Positions 34,801 to 46,089 of a stretch of 64,000 nt of DNA are shown piece by piece; within the stretch, counting starts at the first letter, position 1; every line of letters starts with the position of its first letter. The notes beneath the pieces are model-generated. The model saw nothing but the letters and a program-made list of their open reading frames with translations. It ran no database searches and was not told the DNA's origin. Both the position numbers and the translations under genes were made by a program. Source of the DNA: Halichondria panicea (taxonomy: Eukaryota > Porifera > Demospongiae > Suberitida > Halichondriidae); assembly GCF_963675165.1 (NCBI RefSeq), contig NC_087388.1, positions 2,334,800 to 2,398,799 on the forward strand, given 5' to 3'.

Positions 34801-37800
34801 ACCAAGTTAAAAGTCCTGAGTATGACAAACTCAAACTAGAAGAGAAAAGAGTGATAGACGGTGTTCATCAACGTGACTTTTCCAATGGTGCGCTACCTGA
34901 TAAGCCATCAGAAAACGATTATGGTGTTTTGAACAAAGCATATAAGAAGAAACGTGAGTTTATTGTGTATATATAATTATGCAATAGTTGTGACACAACC
35001 ACGAGTGTCACATGTTACGGCTGCAGGTCTCGAGGGCTATATACCAGTATGGCAAGCTATTTGTTCCAAAAGTATGCTAAAAGTAGTGGCGCTAAACTTT
35101 GTTTTTGTGTGGTGACAAGCTAAAAGAGTGCATGGCGCTAAACTTCGTTCTTGTGTGGCGACAATTAAGAAAAGAGTGGCGCTACTGAACTTTGTATTTG
35201 TGTGGCGACAAGCTAAAAGAGTGGCGCTACTAAACTTTGTATGTGTGTGACAAGCTAAAAACAGTGGCGCTAATTTTGTGGGGCTACTCAAAAGAGAGTG
35301 TTTGTGTATAGCGACAAGCTGGTGCTGATTGTGTTTGCAACAAATTAAAAGAGTGCCTTAAACTTTGTGTTTTGTTTGTGTGGAGATAAAACAAAATGAA
35401 GTGGTTGGTTAAGTTTCATCTGTAATATCAGACAGTTTGAACACAGAGGATGTTCCTCAACTAGACTTTCTGTCATTGAATTAATAATAAATAACAGTAG
35501 ACACACTCAATTTTCCTGTACTTGCCATGCGGTCACGTGCACTCTCCAAAACTGGAGGCAAGAAAGAAAAAGCACTGCACTTTATATAAACTACGTTAGT
35601 CAAAGGTCATTAATTTTGAGCTAAGTGAAACCACTCAAAACACACAAATTAGCGCCACTATTTGTATCCATTGCATTAGCGTCACTCTTTTTGCATAGCC
35701 AGCCCCCACAAAATTTGTACCAGCTTGTCGCCTCACAAACTTGACAAAATTAGCGCCACTCTTTTAGCTTGTCGCCACACAAAAACAAAGTTTAGCGCCA
35801 AACAAATACAAAGATTAATTAGCGCCACTCTTTTAGCTTTATCGCCACACAAATACAAAGTTCAGTAGCGCCACTCTTTTAGCTTGTCGCCACACAACAC
35901 ACATACAAAGATTAGCGCCACTCTTTTAGAACAAATAGTATGCCATAATTATACCAGCCAATATATCCAATGTGCACATGAGTACATATCTTCTGTGTAC
36001 ACATCACTTCTTTTATAGGACACTTAGTTTGCAACTGTGGTGTGCTGAGATGACGACATGAATAAAATGATTTTTAATGCTTATTTTCGGGTAATGGTTC
36101 GGTGGGTAGCTTTATACTAACTCAGATATCTTATCCTGGAATGTGGCATATAATTAATTGTTTCCTTTGTCCTCAGGCAAAATGCAACATGCAAGTGTAC
36201 TTATTACGGTATAGTGTACACGCAGTTGTGAGTCTATGTTCCGGCCATTCAAACTGCATAACTATCCGTGACACGCTACGTCATTGGAATGCATCACTTT
36301 TAGAAATTTCAGCCAAATCATGCTTGTTTTTTCTGGTTGTCATTCATATATTTTGAGCTAGTCATCCCTAAATGCACGTTGTGGAGTGTGAAGTTCGATT
36401 AGCAGGGCAGTTAGCCAGCACCTTTTTCTTGTGCCATGAGTCCGCCATCTTAAGGTGTTGGTTTTACTTAGTTGGATTGGGGGCTGGTCAAGCGGGTCAA
36501 CTGATATTCCACAGCTTTGAGTTTCCAACGGGCATAACTTGGACATGAAATGATGATTAAACGCCCTCCTTGATTAAACGCCCATCTCGTTTAAACGCCT
36601 ATGGTAAAAGCTGTCTTTGTCAATAAACGCCCCTCTTATAATCGCCCATGTATGGGGCGTGGCACTGTGGGTGGAGCTGAATTAGCACGTGGAACCAGCT
36701 GAAACAATGGCAGCATAGAATAAATAGATACTATTTATGATGGCAGAGAGGACACAGAGGGAGAAACACCACTCCTACGACTTAAGATTGAAGCTGAGAG
36801 CTGTGGCAGCAGCCAAAAAGAGCATAATAACTGCTGATGAGCAAAAGTTTGAAGTAGACAAAACAATAAACGCCCGTTTCGAATAAGCGCCCATCTCGTT
36901 TAAACGCCCCCTCTACAGATGCTGCTAGGTAATAAACGCCTACACAATACACAGATACTACTATTCCCATGCATGCAGTAAATTGAGGAAGGAAGCGCTT
37001 TGAAAATGTGTGGCCACTGTTTTTTGCTGTCCAGTGCACTCGCAAGATGCCGGAAATGTGGGGAGAGTGCACCCAATGCTTGTGCTGGTATCACACTAAC
37101 ACAGTTGCACTGTTTAAGTGTTAACGACTAGCAGCTAACCTTAAAGGCGAATGGCATTGCCCTGATTTTATTCTAGGACTAGCATATTGCCTTTTCCAAA
37201 ACCGATCACATATTAATGGATTGATTCTGGAAGACTCATTAATTTGCTACCCTAAAAGTGTTTGTTCTCCTCTTAACTATGAATTTCTCTCTTATAGAAC
37301 AAGCTGGTGCTGTATGGGATCAGTCTGCTGAGGCTGGTCCAAGCCCCACATCTACAAGCTGTAAGCATAGCTACTATTGCATGGGTCACAGTTTTCAACA
37401 AGTCATGAATAAGCTCAAATGTGTGAATGCATGTTCAATACAAAAAGGGTGGGCTTCTTTTGTCCGCCAACACTTCCACTGTACCACTCCGAATCAATTA
37501 GTGTTTAATCATCAAGAATGTATGTGAAGTAGAAACCTTTAACGCAGCAGTGAACTCAACGTCTAACTTTTTCCCGTGCAACAAGCATTCCAATTCAACA
37601 TTACTTTTGCACTATAAAAGTAATTTCTCTCTCATGCAGCTCCAGGAGTGATTGACTACTCCCAAAGTGATTGCTTCAATGCCTACAACACAATGACCCA
37701 ATGTAGTGTGATTCTCAACTCTGCAATGTCTAAAGAGCCAAAATTACTCGCTCAGGCTCTATTGGCCGAAGGAATTATTGCTCAGACTACCGTTGATCAA

Positions 37801-37980
37801 ACAGAGGAACTGAATGAAATTAAGAGCTCTAAGGGGAGTCGATTGTACTCAGCAGTGCTTTCAGTGGTTAAAAATTTTCCCAAAAGGTTTGCAGACTTTG
37901 TTCAGATACTGAGACGGAATGAGCCACTTTATCGTGATGTGTTGACGGAGATTGATAAAGTGTATATCACCTTTAACTAA
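31844..37980 (+). CDS. Astacin-like zinc metallopeptidase with CARD-like C-terminus
   Basis: Exons 31844-31852, 31948-32266, 34213-34561, 34772-34953, 37298-37360 and 37640-37980 give 1263 nt (420 aa), all in phase. Residues about 45-230 form a metzincin-type peptidase domain: PPQILDWVQPWNE, IRVELKS, EGCWSYIGSDA, the zinc site HEFGHALGLDH (H148, E149, H152, H158) and a Met-turn SIMHYW (M223, Y225). A charged linker (230-307) leads to a helical C-terminal domain (330-415: LLAQALLAEGIIAQ, SRLYSAVLSVVKNFPKRFAD, LRRNEPLYRDVLTEI) that resembles CARD/death-fold domains. There is no signal peptide or propeptide, unlike secreted astacins, so a cytosolic protein is inferred. The 9-nt first exon is the weakest part of the model. 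The last two exons supply the death-fold and could be read as a separate gene, but splice phases join them. Confidence 0.8.
33240..33690. repeat. Inverted-repeat element in peptidase-gene intron
   Basis: Left 'gaattaccgggacac' and 'agtgtcccttggaatagag', and right 'agtgtcccttagaatagag' and 'tttcccggtaattt', form a mixed direct/inverted pattern with a central copy ('agtgtcccttgtattagg'). It is non-coding except for a chance ORF. Probably a decayed MITE cluster within intron 2. Confidence 0.5.
35060..35950. mobile_element. Large foldback element with tandem-repeat arms
   Basis: Two arms (about 35060-35390 and 35640-35950) each contain about five to seven copies of a 42-48 bp unit, 'gtggcgcta.taaactttgta' with '.tgtgtggcgacaagctaaaa'. 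The arms are in opposite orientation around a roughly 250-bp non-repetitive centre. The outer ends also pair ('ggcaagctatttgttccaaa' with its partner near 35930). This is the architecture of Foldback/Galileo-type elements. Lies in intron 4 of the peptidase gene. Confidence 0.8.
36545..36945. repeat. TTAAACGCC-rich repeat block
   Basis: The words 'attaaacgccc', 'gtttaaacgcc' and 'aataaacgcc' recur at both ends (36553-36660 and 36865-36945), with 'cccatctcgtttaaacgcc' present exactly in both. Unit-like ends around a roughly 200-bp centre suggest a MITE. A related 'gcgtttaatcgagg' occurs near 3010. Confidence 0.55.
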
Positions 37981-39213
37981 TAGACTAGAAACCTACAATT
38001 ATATTTTTTATAGCTAGTTTCCAACAATTAAGTTTTATAACCGTAAGTGGAACTTTTAAATGCAATGCGAACACTTTTGGACCTGCCCATACAGCTCCGA
38101 ATGAGGCATGAAATATTAATCAATTTGATGATCATGCTGCAAGTCATTATTGATCACGTATGAAATTGTATCTTGGTGTATAATAGCCGATTTTAAATTT
38201 GATGAGCCTCACCTTCATTCGACAAGTCACAAAAATATTTTAGGCACTAAATTAATGTCTTGATTTATAGACCTGGAGTACTCAAGAAAAAACAACAACA
38301 CAACAACATGCCGACAGTAATCTAGCCATCAGACTATTCCCACTGAGCTACCGTAGAAACCGGATGATTAGCGTATGCATTAATGGGGTCAATAGCAAGC
38401 TAGATCTAAATACTTCAAGCCTACTAACCGGATATCTCGCTAGCCAGCTAGCTGCATAGTAGGCAAGCAAGCAACCCTATAACTAGATTTATAGTCATTA
38501 TCATAATCATGTACACTTCAAGTACCGGTACAAAAAACCTAAAATTGAATGTTTTTAATCAAGTAAAAGCGCTAATAATTCAGTTTTTATACATACCTGC
38601 AGGGACTGTGCCAAATATTCCAGAATAATTTTTTGAATAATAGGCAGCCTTTTTTACAACTTGAACAATAGGCACTGTGAAAATAGTTAATGATTTCGTT
38701 GCACATGCGCAGTAGCTCAGAACACGCCCACATCTTACACGGCTAATTTTTATGATTGTAGTCCAATCAATGTTGAAACCAAATTTTTGTGCTACAAGTT
38801 TGTTATTTCGCTGCTGAAATTAAAAAGTAATGACCTAATCCCATTATTTTTTGGTGCTATATAATTTTATTTTGCTGCTGTGTATGTTGAATAATAGGTG
38901 TCATCAATTTGATGAAGTTGAATAATACGCTGATCAAGTGTGAATGAAATAGGTGATTAATTTTGAATATTTGGCATACGCCTAGCAGGAACATAACTAG
39001 GGCTTAGCAAATTACCGGTATGCTAGCTTAATTTTTTGAATAATAGGGATACTTCTAGCAACTAGCATAACTTGAGAATAATAATTATTATTATAGGGCA
39101 CTAAATTAGCATAATTTGACCTCAGAGTCTGGTAGACTTAATTTCACATTTTATAATGTAGCTAGATAGACATCTATTACTGTACTGTAAGCACTAGCCA
39201 CTAGGCAGGCTAT
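37981..39213. other. Non-coding gap
   Basis: No supported gene. 'gaataatagg' recurs near 38635, 38668 (as gaacaatagg), 38890 and 39045. The opening 'gccaaatattc' at 38608 pairs with 'gaatatttggc' at 38962, suggesting a decayed element of about 360 bp. Confidence 0.45.
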
Positions 39214-39539
39214 ACTCGCTTACCAGTCCATCCTCCTAGGGATTGGGACTGGTCAACTGCCAATCATCGAGTTGTTCTAGTGGAATTTTAATAAGATGTA
39301 TGACATAATCTTGTGGTTTGTGCGGTTGACCAAAGTTGCGTAACTATCAAGTGAATGTGGGTTATGTCCTGTGGTATCTAACACAACATCAGACTCAGAC
39401 CCAGCCCAACTACAATGAATTACGTGGGCGAAATATGTCAGATGACATTGCTTCTGCACTGTGTATGGTCATTAGAACAATTAACTCGTTGATTGGCAGT
39501 TGACCAGTCCCAATCCCTAGGATGGACTGGCCAGCGAGT
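39214..39539. mobile_element. 326-bp MITE with ~60-bp TIRs
   Basis: Left end starts actcgcttaccagtccatcc and continues through 'gggattgggactggtcaact' to 'gccaatcatcgagtt'. The right end is the reverse complement with few differences. CTAT flanks both sides (39210-39213, 39540-39543). Contains an unrelated short ORF. Confidence 0.85.
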
Positions 39540-40079
39540 CTATAGGCAGGCATGGAGGAGTATTTTCTCTTTCGGCATTAGAGGATTATAATTATTTCGT
39601 GCACTGTTTGTATAAATGCTACCTCAGGTATAAGCTTCGGTCCCGGGGCGATTTTTTTTAATAGAACGAAGTTGAAAAATACTAGCTATATAGAGACAAC
39701 GAGGCTGGGAACGAGACTACCTCAGGTAGTGCTATCAATACAGCTACAAATAAATTGACTGGAATAATGGGCACACCAAACTGGCCGACTCTTTGAATAA
39801 AAAGCATATTAATTTGCTAAGCCCTAAACATAACACATCAGTACAAATCTTTGATGGATGATAGTAAAATAATGATCAAAAACTGTCCTTTCATCCCTGG
39901 ATATTATTTTCATTCAACAAATTTTATAAGTTGGATTTTCTTTACCTTTTCCTTGTAGAAACTGAACTTTTAATGGCCGACCACATTCTGTATCGTAGTA
40001 TTTTTAGTTGAATTGAAAAAGATTTAAGTAAAGTAAAGACATGCACCATAGATAGTAGAGGTATCTATGCATGCACGTA
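39540..40079. other. Non-coding gap
   Basis: Contains a 39635-39725 segment related to the repeat at 22256-22332 in reverse ('cgattttttttaatagaacg', 'aagttgaaaaata'). Nothing else supported. Confidence 0.45.
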
Positions 40080-40330
40080 GAACTCACCCTCCAAGCAAGC
40101 GTAGATGGGGTGATAATGCCCATGCAGTACAACCATTTCAGAACCCAGAATAGAGAGCTGACACTGCAGCTAGGCAGTTAGCCTCGATTCGCGGCCTGGA
40201 ATCGAGGCTACTAGGCAGTGTAATCTGCATCTGTGTAAACAACAGTTTTGATAGATGATATTTAAAGGACCAAAGGCTTAATTTGAATGTGCATGCAGTT
40301 ATGTGTGGGCCATTAGGGTAAAACAAGCTA
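40080..40330 (-). pseudogene. Duplicated fragment of ANKH exon 10
   Basis: 40083-40170 copies the end of ANKH exon 10 with its donor site (compare 2256-2340): 'ctcaccctcc', 'gcaagcgtagatgggg', 'gtacaaccatttcag', 'aacccagaatagagagct'. It has indels that break the frame. Flanking intron words ('atgcatgcacg', 'tgtgtgggcc') are also kept, so it is a DNA-level duplication. A 33-bp micro-MITE interrupts it. Confidence 0.8.
40178..40210. mobile_element. 33-bp micro-MITE with 8-bp target duplication
   Basis: The sequence is almost wholly palindromic (ttagcctcgattc..ggaatcgaggcta) and sits between direct repeats CTAGGCAG at 40170-40177 and 40211-40218. No interior beyond the termini remains. Confidence 0.85.
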
Positions 40331-40484
40331 CAGTAATGCTCCGTAATAGCTAGCCTCACATGCATGCACTCATTGCTCAACGAACTGTTTCACGACATTG
40401 AGTGAAGTATACAAGGTAAAACTAATCCACGGATCATTCTGAGTCGGTATAAACTATAAACACTACCTTCAATGTAGATCTATA

Positions 40485-40776
40485 CTAGTTGGGCGGAGGT
40501 AGGGTTTCAAGCCTATGTCAGGATTTGTCTTTGCTGCAACTATAGTTGTAGCCCAATCAGATTGTAGCATTTCTACTGTGGTGTGTGTCACGTTGTGCAA
40601 CCTCAAGCAAGATAAAATTGGTTAACACCCACTTCAGAATAATAATATTCATAGAATAAAAATTAATGATTATTCATAGCTGCTTATCAGCGTGTTACAT
40701 AATTTAGCAAGACAAATCCTGACATAGGCTTGAAACCCGACCTCCCGTCAGGGACGGTCGGGCTCCGCCCAACTAG
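40485..40776. mobile_element. 292-bp MITE with 7-bp target duplication
   Basis: Ends ctagttgggcgga and tccgcccaactag, with sub-terminal 'gggtttcaagcctatgtcag' paired to its complement near 40717-40740. ATCTATA flanks both sides (40478-40484, 40777-40783). The right arm has a 20-bp insertion with its own short hairpin ('cgtcagggacgg'). Confidence 0.9.
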
Positions 40777-40889
40777 ATCTATACCACGTCGAGTTTTCGT
40801 TTTTATAACGGTTAGGCGATAGGGACCGAGGTTACACACAACGACATAAATTCTCATTGTTATCTTGTTGACTTGAAGTGATAATATAT

Positions 40890-40928
40890 AATTATTTATG
40901 CACCTTCACTGAAGGTGCATAAATAATT
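40890..40928. repeat. 39-nt near-perfect palindrome
   Basis: 'aattatttatgcaccttca', one base, then 'tgaaggtgcataaataatt'. A 19-bp perfect stem with a one-base centre, about 390 bp upstream of the ataxin-3 start. Probably a MITE tip-to-tip remnant; a hairpin RNA is conceivable. Confidence 0.85.
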
Positions 40929-41318
40929 CAACATCATTATGCAAAACTTAATGTAATGATCGTTACCTTAATTTGATGAACATGTGCAAATAATACTAGT
41001 AGATAGTACAAATGGTTTCACCAACGTCCTATCAGCCTCCCCTCCCCTCGGCCTTCGTAGCCTCGCAATGGCAGAGCACTCGCTCACCACCCCGCCTTCG
41101 TTAACAGGATCTACACAGATAATGCTGGAAATAAATCTATATCTGCTCTCAGAGTTTATTCTCTCTAATAAACTAACGGCGCGGCATTGCCCAGAGATTA
41201 CTGTCCCCTAAAAATATGCTTGGTTGGTTAAGGATCTTTACCAACTAGATCTGATCTACATGTGTTTATTTGCCTACTGTGTGACATGACCTTTACCATT
41301 CTTTGTGTACCAAGTAAA

Positions 41319-44300
41319 ATGGAGACTATTTATCACGAGAAAGTAAGTGCAGTAAAGTCCTAATGGCTTAGCTAAGCTATGCATCATTTTCCCACAGCAA
41401 GAGGGGCAGCTATGTGCCCAACACTGTCTCAACAACCTCCTGCAAGGTACATGAAAGTCTCTGTTGAGGGCCCACTGAGTAACTTATACCGTACTTAAGC
41501 GACCCTCTGAATATGCGACACCCTTGATCTTTTCCAATTTTCTGACCTCTAAAAGTAGCGACTGCTGCGTTGACAATTATTATTTTATGTCACGTCCTAA
41601 ATAGAGGTCAAACCATAGCTTCGATTCCAAGCCGCAAAGAAACAATGTAATTTTAAGCGGCCTATAATCAAGAATAATAGAGTAACCTCCAATTATTAAC
41701 TAACTAACTCCAACTAAATATGCGATACCAGGACTTCAACATAATTTTTCAACTTCCCCAAAAAAACGATATCTGCCTTCGTGATTATTTAAAAGTGTCG
41801 CCTTAAATCGAATAAGTACAGTAACATGAGTTGGATCCCATGAGTTAACCTATAGCGTGGATATGGTACCATGGTGTGGGTATGTGTATGGTACTTTTCT
41901 AGGAGGGTTAATGTGCTCTTCTTAGGTGTCTGTATGCACTCGAAGTCAGTCCCGAATGTTTACTTCCTACAGAGTCTCACTTCACAGCTGTAGATCTGGG
42001 GAAGATAGCGGAGCAGCTGGACCAGGAGGAGGCGGCTACACTGGCAGAGGGGGGACTGGGTTCCCCTGCCCTTGCCTCGTTTGTCGAACAGCCCTCTCCA
42101 AACATGGACGACAGTGGATACTTCTCTGGACAGGTAAGTATTAGTGGAAAAGATATCCAGAGTTTTGTCAATAGTGGTATGTTGTTTCGCCCTGTTTTGG
42201 TGTGTTTGTGTACTAGTTCTGTATCATAACCGTAAATATCCTCTTATGCAATTCCTGTAGCGTATACTGTTCACCGCGTCAGATTTAAAATAATCACACT
42301 TGCAAATTATAGCAAATGGGAAATTTGAGTTAAACGGATGATTATGTGCTCTTCAAATAATTATGCCTATGCCTTGTGTATGTAGTGTTTTAAAATGACC
42401 TAAAAGGACAAAACCTCCAACAAATGAATGTACTGTAGGTAGATCAGTACTTCATGTTGTACCTCCACAGGTAATCAATCGAGCTCTAAGTGTGTGGAGT
42501 CTGACCATGGCTCTTTGGAATGCCCCACACATGAAGCATGTCATGGACAACCCAACGTGAGCAACCTTCCTTCTACTCAGTGCAATTTAGTGTACCTCTG
42601 TTGAATGCACCTGTGTGTGTGTGTGTGTGCAGTTAGTACAAGCGGCCCCCTATGAACCGACTAGTTGTTAGTTCCGAGCTAATTGTGCCTTCAAGTCGAT
42701 GTGTGTGTGTGTGTGTGTTTGCAGTTAGTACAAGCGGCCCCCTATGAAAGGACTAGTTGTTGATTTGTTTGTTTCCGAGCTAATTGAGCCTTCAGATTTG
42801 TGGGCTGACCCTCAGTAGAAAATGAAAAAATTCATTTTGTCAGTTCCTCACTAGTCTTAATTTACTTTTAAAGTACGTACACAAGTACATGTACATGTAT
42901 GCCTGTGAAACACGGTAATTAATATGTATGTGTGTTATTTAAAAGTAATTCTCTCTCTTTTTGTTTATACAGAGCTCAGAAGGCTTTCATTTGCAACCAC
43001 GACAGCCATTGGTTAACCATACGGAAACTTGGAAGACAAGTTAGTTGAGGAAATCTTGTACAAAGAGTCAAAATATTTCTATCGAACTTAATTATAGGAT
43101 ACTTTAACACAACATTTCTTTTTGTGCAGTGGTTCAACCTGAACTCGCTGCTCCCAAGACCAGAGCTCATCTCTGACACTTATCTCAATCTCTTCCTCAC
43201 TCAACTGCAGATGGAAGGTGTGTGCTTACAGAGTGGGTGTGACTATAACGTACCTGCTGTATAGTGTACATGCATGAACACGTTCTATTCCCTCCCACAC
43301 ATTACACACAATGCACATGTACTCCCCCACACATGTACTGGTACATGTTGATATTGTCGGTAATGAGTAACAACTTTGCATTAACTCTTTGCTACTCATT
43401 ACCCGAGGCCGTGCCGCGGCCAGCGGGTATAGTAGTCTGTTGGTTTGTTTGTCTGTTTGTTTGTCACAGGTATATCTACTCACCTGGATGCCACAGCGCT
43501 GCGTTTACAGCATAGATAGCCTTCACACAACAATATCTTGGTTTAAATAGTGGCAGATTTTGATGTTAAAGCTTCATTGTCGAGCAAAAGCTAAGAAGCT
43601 TGAAGCAGCTATATAACTAGCTACTTCTTCTCATGTGGCCTTGATTACGTAGTTGCAGCTGAAGTGATCCGTACCAGGAACAATTGTAGTAGAAAGCTAA
43701 AATTGTGACTGGTTGTTGGCTGACTCTGGATCCTATACTCCAGCCTGGCAGGAGCCATACCTCTCTAAGTCTAACACTCCAGGCTTCTTTGCTGTGATCC
43801 CAGTCTAGTCCACAGTACATGTCTAATGTGACATGCATACCATGTACCACTAGCACTCAAAGTTTCAGCATGCCTCCAGTCTGGTTTAGTTTTATTGCTT
43901 TTGATCTGAGTTGCTCATACATGCTACATGCACTGCATTATCACTCTTCTGGTTTCTTTATTATCAGCCGAGGGTTTGCACTTTAGTGCTCTAGTTTATA
44001 CCACCTTTGTAACCACCTTAATGTGTGCAGTAGTAGAAGTTAAGAACACAAGTAAGTACACAATGTAGTAGAGATACGCTGGTCGTTCGAATCAGTTGAG
44101 TAAATATCCACCTATAGGTATAATAATAATTATTATCATGCATAATTATGACTACCTAACTACCTACTAATTGTAAACTGTAAACATGTGGCATTCAGCT
44201 ACTGCACATGCTCAAACTCTTCATTCTTGGTGGGCGTATTATCGAGTCAAAATGAAGCAAAAAAGAGGGGATGGACGCTTATTCAAGATGGGCATATTTT

Positions 44301-46089
44301 CGCGAGGGTATAGGGTATGTTTTTTCATTGTTCAGGATATTCCATCTTTGTGATAGAGGGACATTTGCCTGCCTGTGAGGCTGACCAATTGTTAACACTC
44401 GTACCCGTGGAGCCACCAGCTGCTGGGAGGCAGCAAAGGGAGAGAGGAGGAGAACAACGAACTCTGATCCCTGAAGAAACATATGATGCTGACTTGGCAG
44501 CTGCTATGTCTGCAAGTTTAACAGATGGCCAGGGCAAATTTCAACCACCAGTGGACGAGCAGTATGATGTCGATTTGGCTGCTGCCATCTCAATGAGCAT
44601 GCAAGGTGGGTGTTAGCCTTATCCTATAGTGTTGTCCACAGGATATAATACCTGTATTTTGAGCTGACATTTGAGTAGGATTGATAGAGACAATATTATT
44701 GTACATCCCTTGTTATATAATATTAACCTTGAAGCCATGTCCCTTGACATTTCTCAATACTCAATTAATTTATTACCAGAATGTTTTGCGAGCATCAAAC
44801 GTATGCAACTTCGCGAGCGTTGATCACTTTGCAAAAATTAAATCGCAAAACCTAAATGTTTGCTGTAATTACACACGATCCCTGCCAGAACTAGATCGCA
44901 AAGGGTCATTTTTCTGCTGATTTGGCTCATTTGCAAACGTTTTTCATCGATAAAATAATTATTCTATTAATAATTATGGTAACTGGATTTGCAGCCTCAC
45001 TATAGATCTTAAAATTATGCCATATTCTGTGATGTCTAGTGTTTCTCCAACATATGTCGTCTAGTGGTTAAAAGTTTCTCTGAAGTATTCCTGTCTCATT
45101 ACCATGGTATTATTCATCACTTAGTGCCTATCAGCTTTAACCTGCTCAATTTGCAAGTCCCATGTGTGTATAAACAACCACGGAGTCACTCAAAGGGATT
45201 GAATTACACATTCTCACAACCAAAAGTTGGCAGGAATTCCATTCCAATACTCCCGTTATTGAGGACGGAATTTTATGAATTTCTAGTTCATGCAATTGTC
45301 ACTAGGCAGCTGTAAAGTGCTGTATCAACTGTGTGTATGCTCAGTGTTTAACCTTCCGTTTGAATTATGCTGCAGCTGATTCCTAACTGCAAGGATATAC
45401 CCTTCTCCCCACAATCATACGCAACAAAACCTAGTTCATACTGTTCATATGGAATTACATAGTTGCTGGTGTGTCATAATAGATGAAAGGTGAATCCAGT
45501 AGAAATGGGAAGTGTACATGACACACAGTGCACTGTTACCATGTGTCGTAGGAAGTAGACAGATAGAATATGACATGTTGTTTTGAAGTAGTGACTGTAT
45601 CTTTTCCACACCCAAACACGAGACTACTTCAAAGAGAATTGCTTTCGAATACACTCTCTGACTTGGGAGTGAATGAACAATCATTTTGACAACTTGGAGC
45701 TTATGTTTGCATCTTTATGCATTCAGCTTGAAATTTGCTGCTCATAATAAGAAAATTGTGGTATTTGGTACAATGTACTTCAATAGCAACAGTGTTAACA
45801 CTATCAGGTTTTGTTGAGCCCATAACTTTGGGTTTGAACTCGGTGCATGCTTTCTCGTAGGGAAGTGTTGACAGATAATCATTGTTTCTCAGTCTTTGAT
45901 CAGAATTGTTTGTGTCATTAATTTGATGCTCATACAGATTCGTCGACCAGTACTGAATCAGAGCCGAGTACCTTGACCAAACCATCTCGGCACTCAGACC
46001 GTCCGACATCAGATCAGCCTGTGTCAGAAGAGAGAGAGCTCACAGCAGAAGAACTAAGGTCCAAGAGACTAAAACACTTGGGCCAGTAA
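41319..46089 (+). CDS. ATXN3: Ataxin-3 (Josephin deubiquitinase), 8 exons
   Basis: Deubiquitinase that trims ubiquitin chains. Exons 41319-41342, 41398-41446, 41973-42133, 42471-42556, 42973-43039, 43130-43217, 44336-44605 and 45938-46089 give 897 nt (298 aa), all in phase. The Josephin domain (1-180) keeps C14 (GQLCAQHCLNNLLQ), H119 (DSHWLTIRKLG) and N134 (WFNLNSLL) at the exact human numbering. Two ubiquitin-interacting motifs lie at 208-222 (YDADLAAAMSASLTD) and 235-248 (YDVDLAAAISMSMQ). The C-terminal ELTAEELRSKRLKHLGQ resembles the human stretch before polyQ; there is no polyQ. The reading ends at TAA 46087-46089, but CA|GTAAGT also makes a good donor, so a longer isoform is possible. 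An inactive partial copy lies at 13917-15540. Confidence 0.95.
42610..42800 (+). repeat. Tandem duplication with GT tracts
   Basis: A unit of about 110 bp, starting with a GT run then 'gcagttagtacaagcggccc' and 'ccgagctaattg.gccttca', occurs twice in ATXN3 intron 4. Copies differ by a few bases and a 12-bp insertion. Confidence 0.8.
43390..44004 (+). repeat. Dispersed repeat family A, copy 3
   Basis: Longest copy of the family: starts 'attacccgaggc', contains 'gcgctgcgtttacagcata', 'gttaaagcttcattgt' and 'cagctgaagtgatcc', and ends 'cagccgagggtttgcacttt' plus 'agtgctctagttt'. Lies in ATXN3 intron 6. No ORF. Confidence 0.7.

Noticed and set aside
35037-35291. 84-codon ORF with repeated CHTHTKFSSATL-like units
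   Set aside because: Translation of the foldback tandem repeat; not a protein.
43226-43515. ORFs on both strands in ATXN3 intron 6
   Set aside because: They overlap repeat family A and lack coding character.
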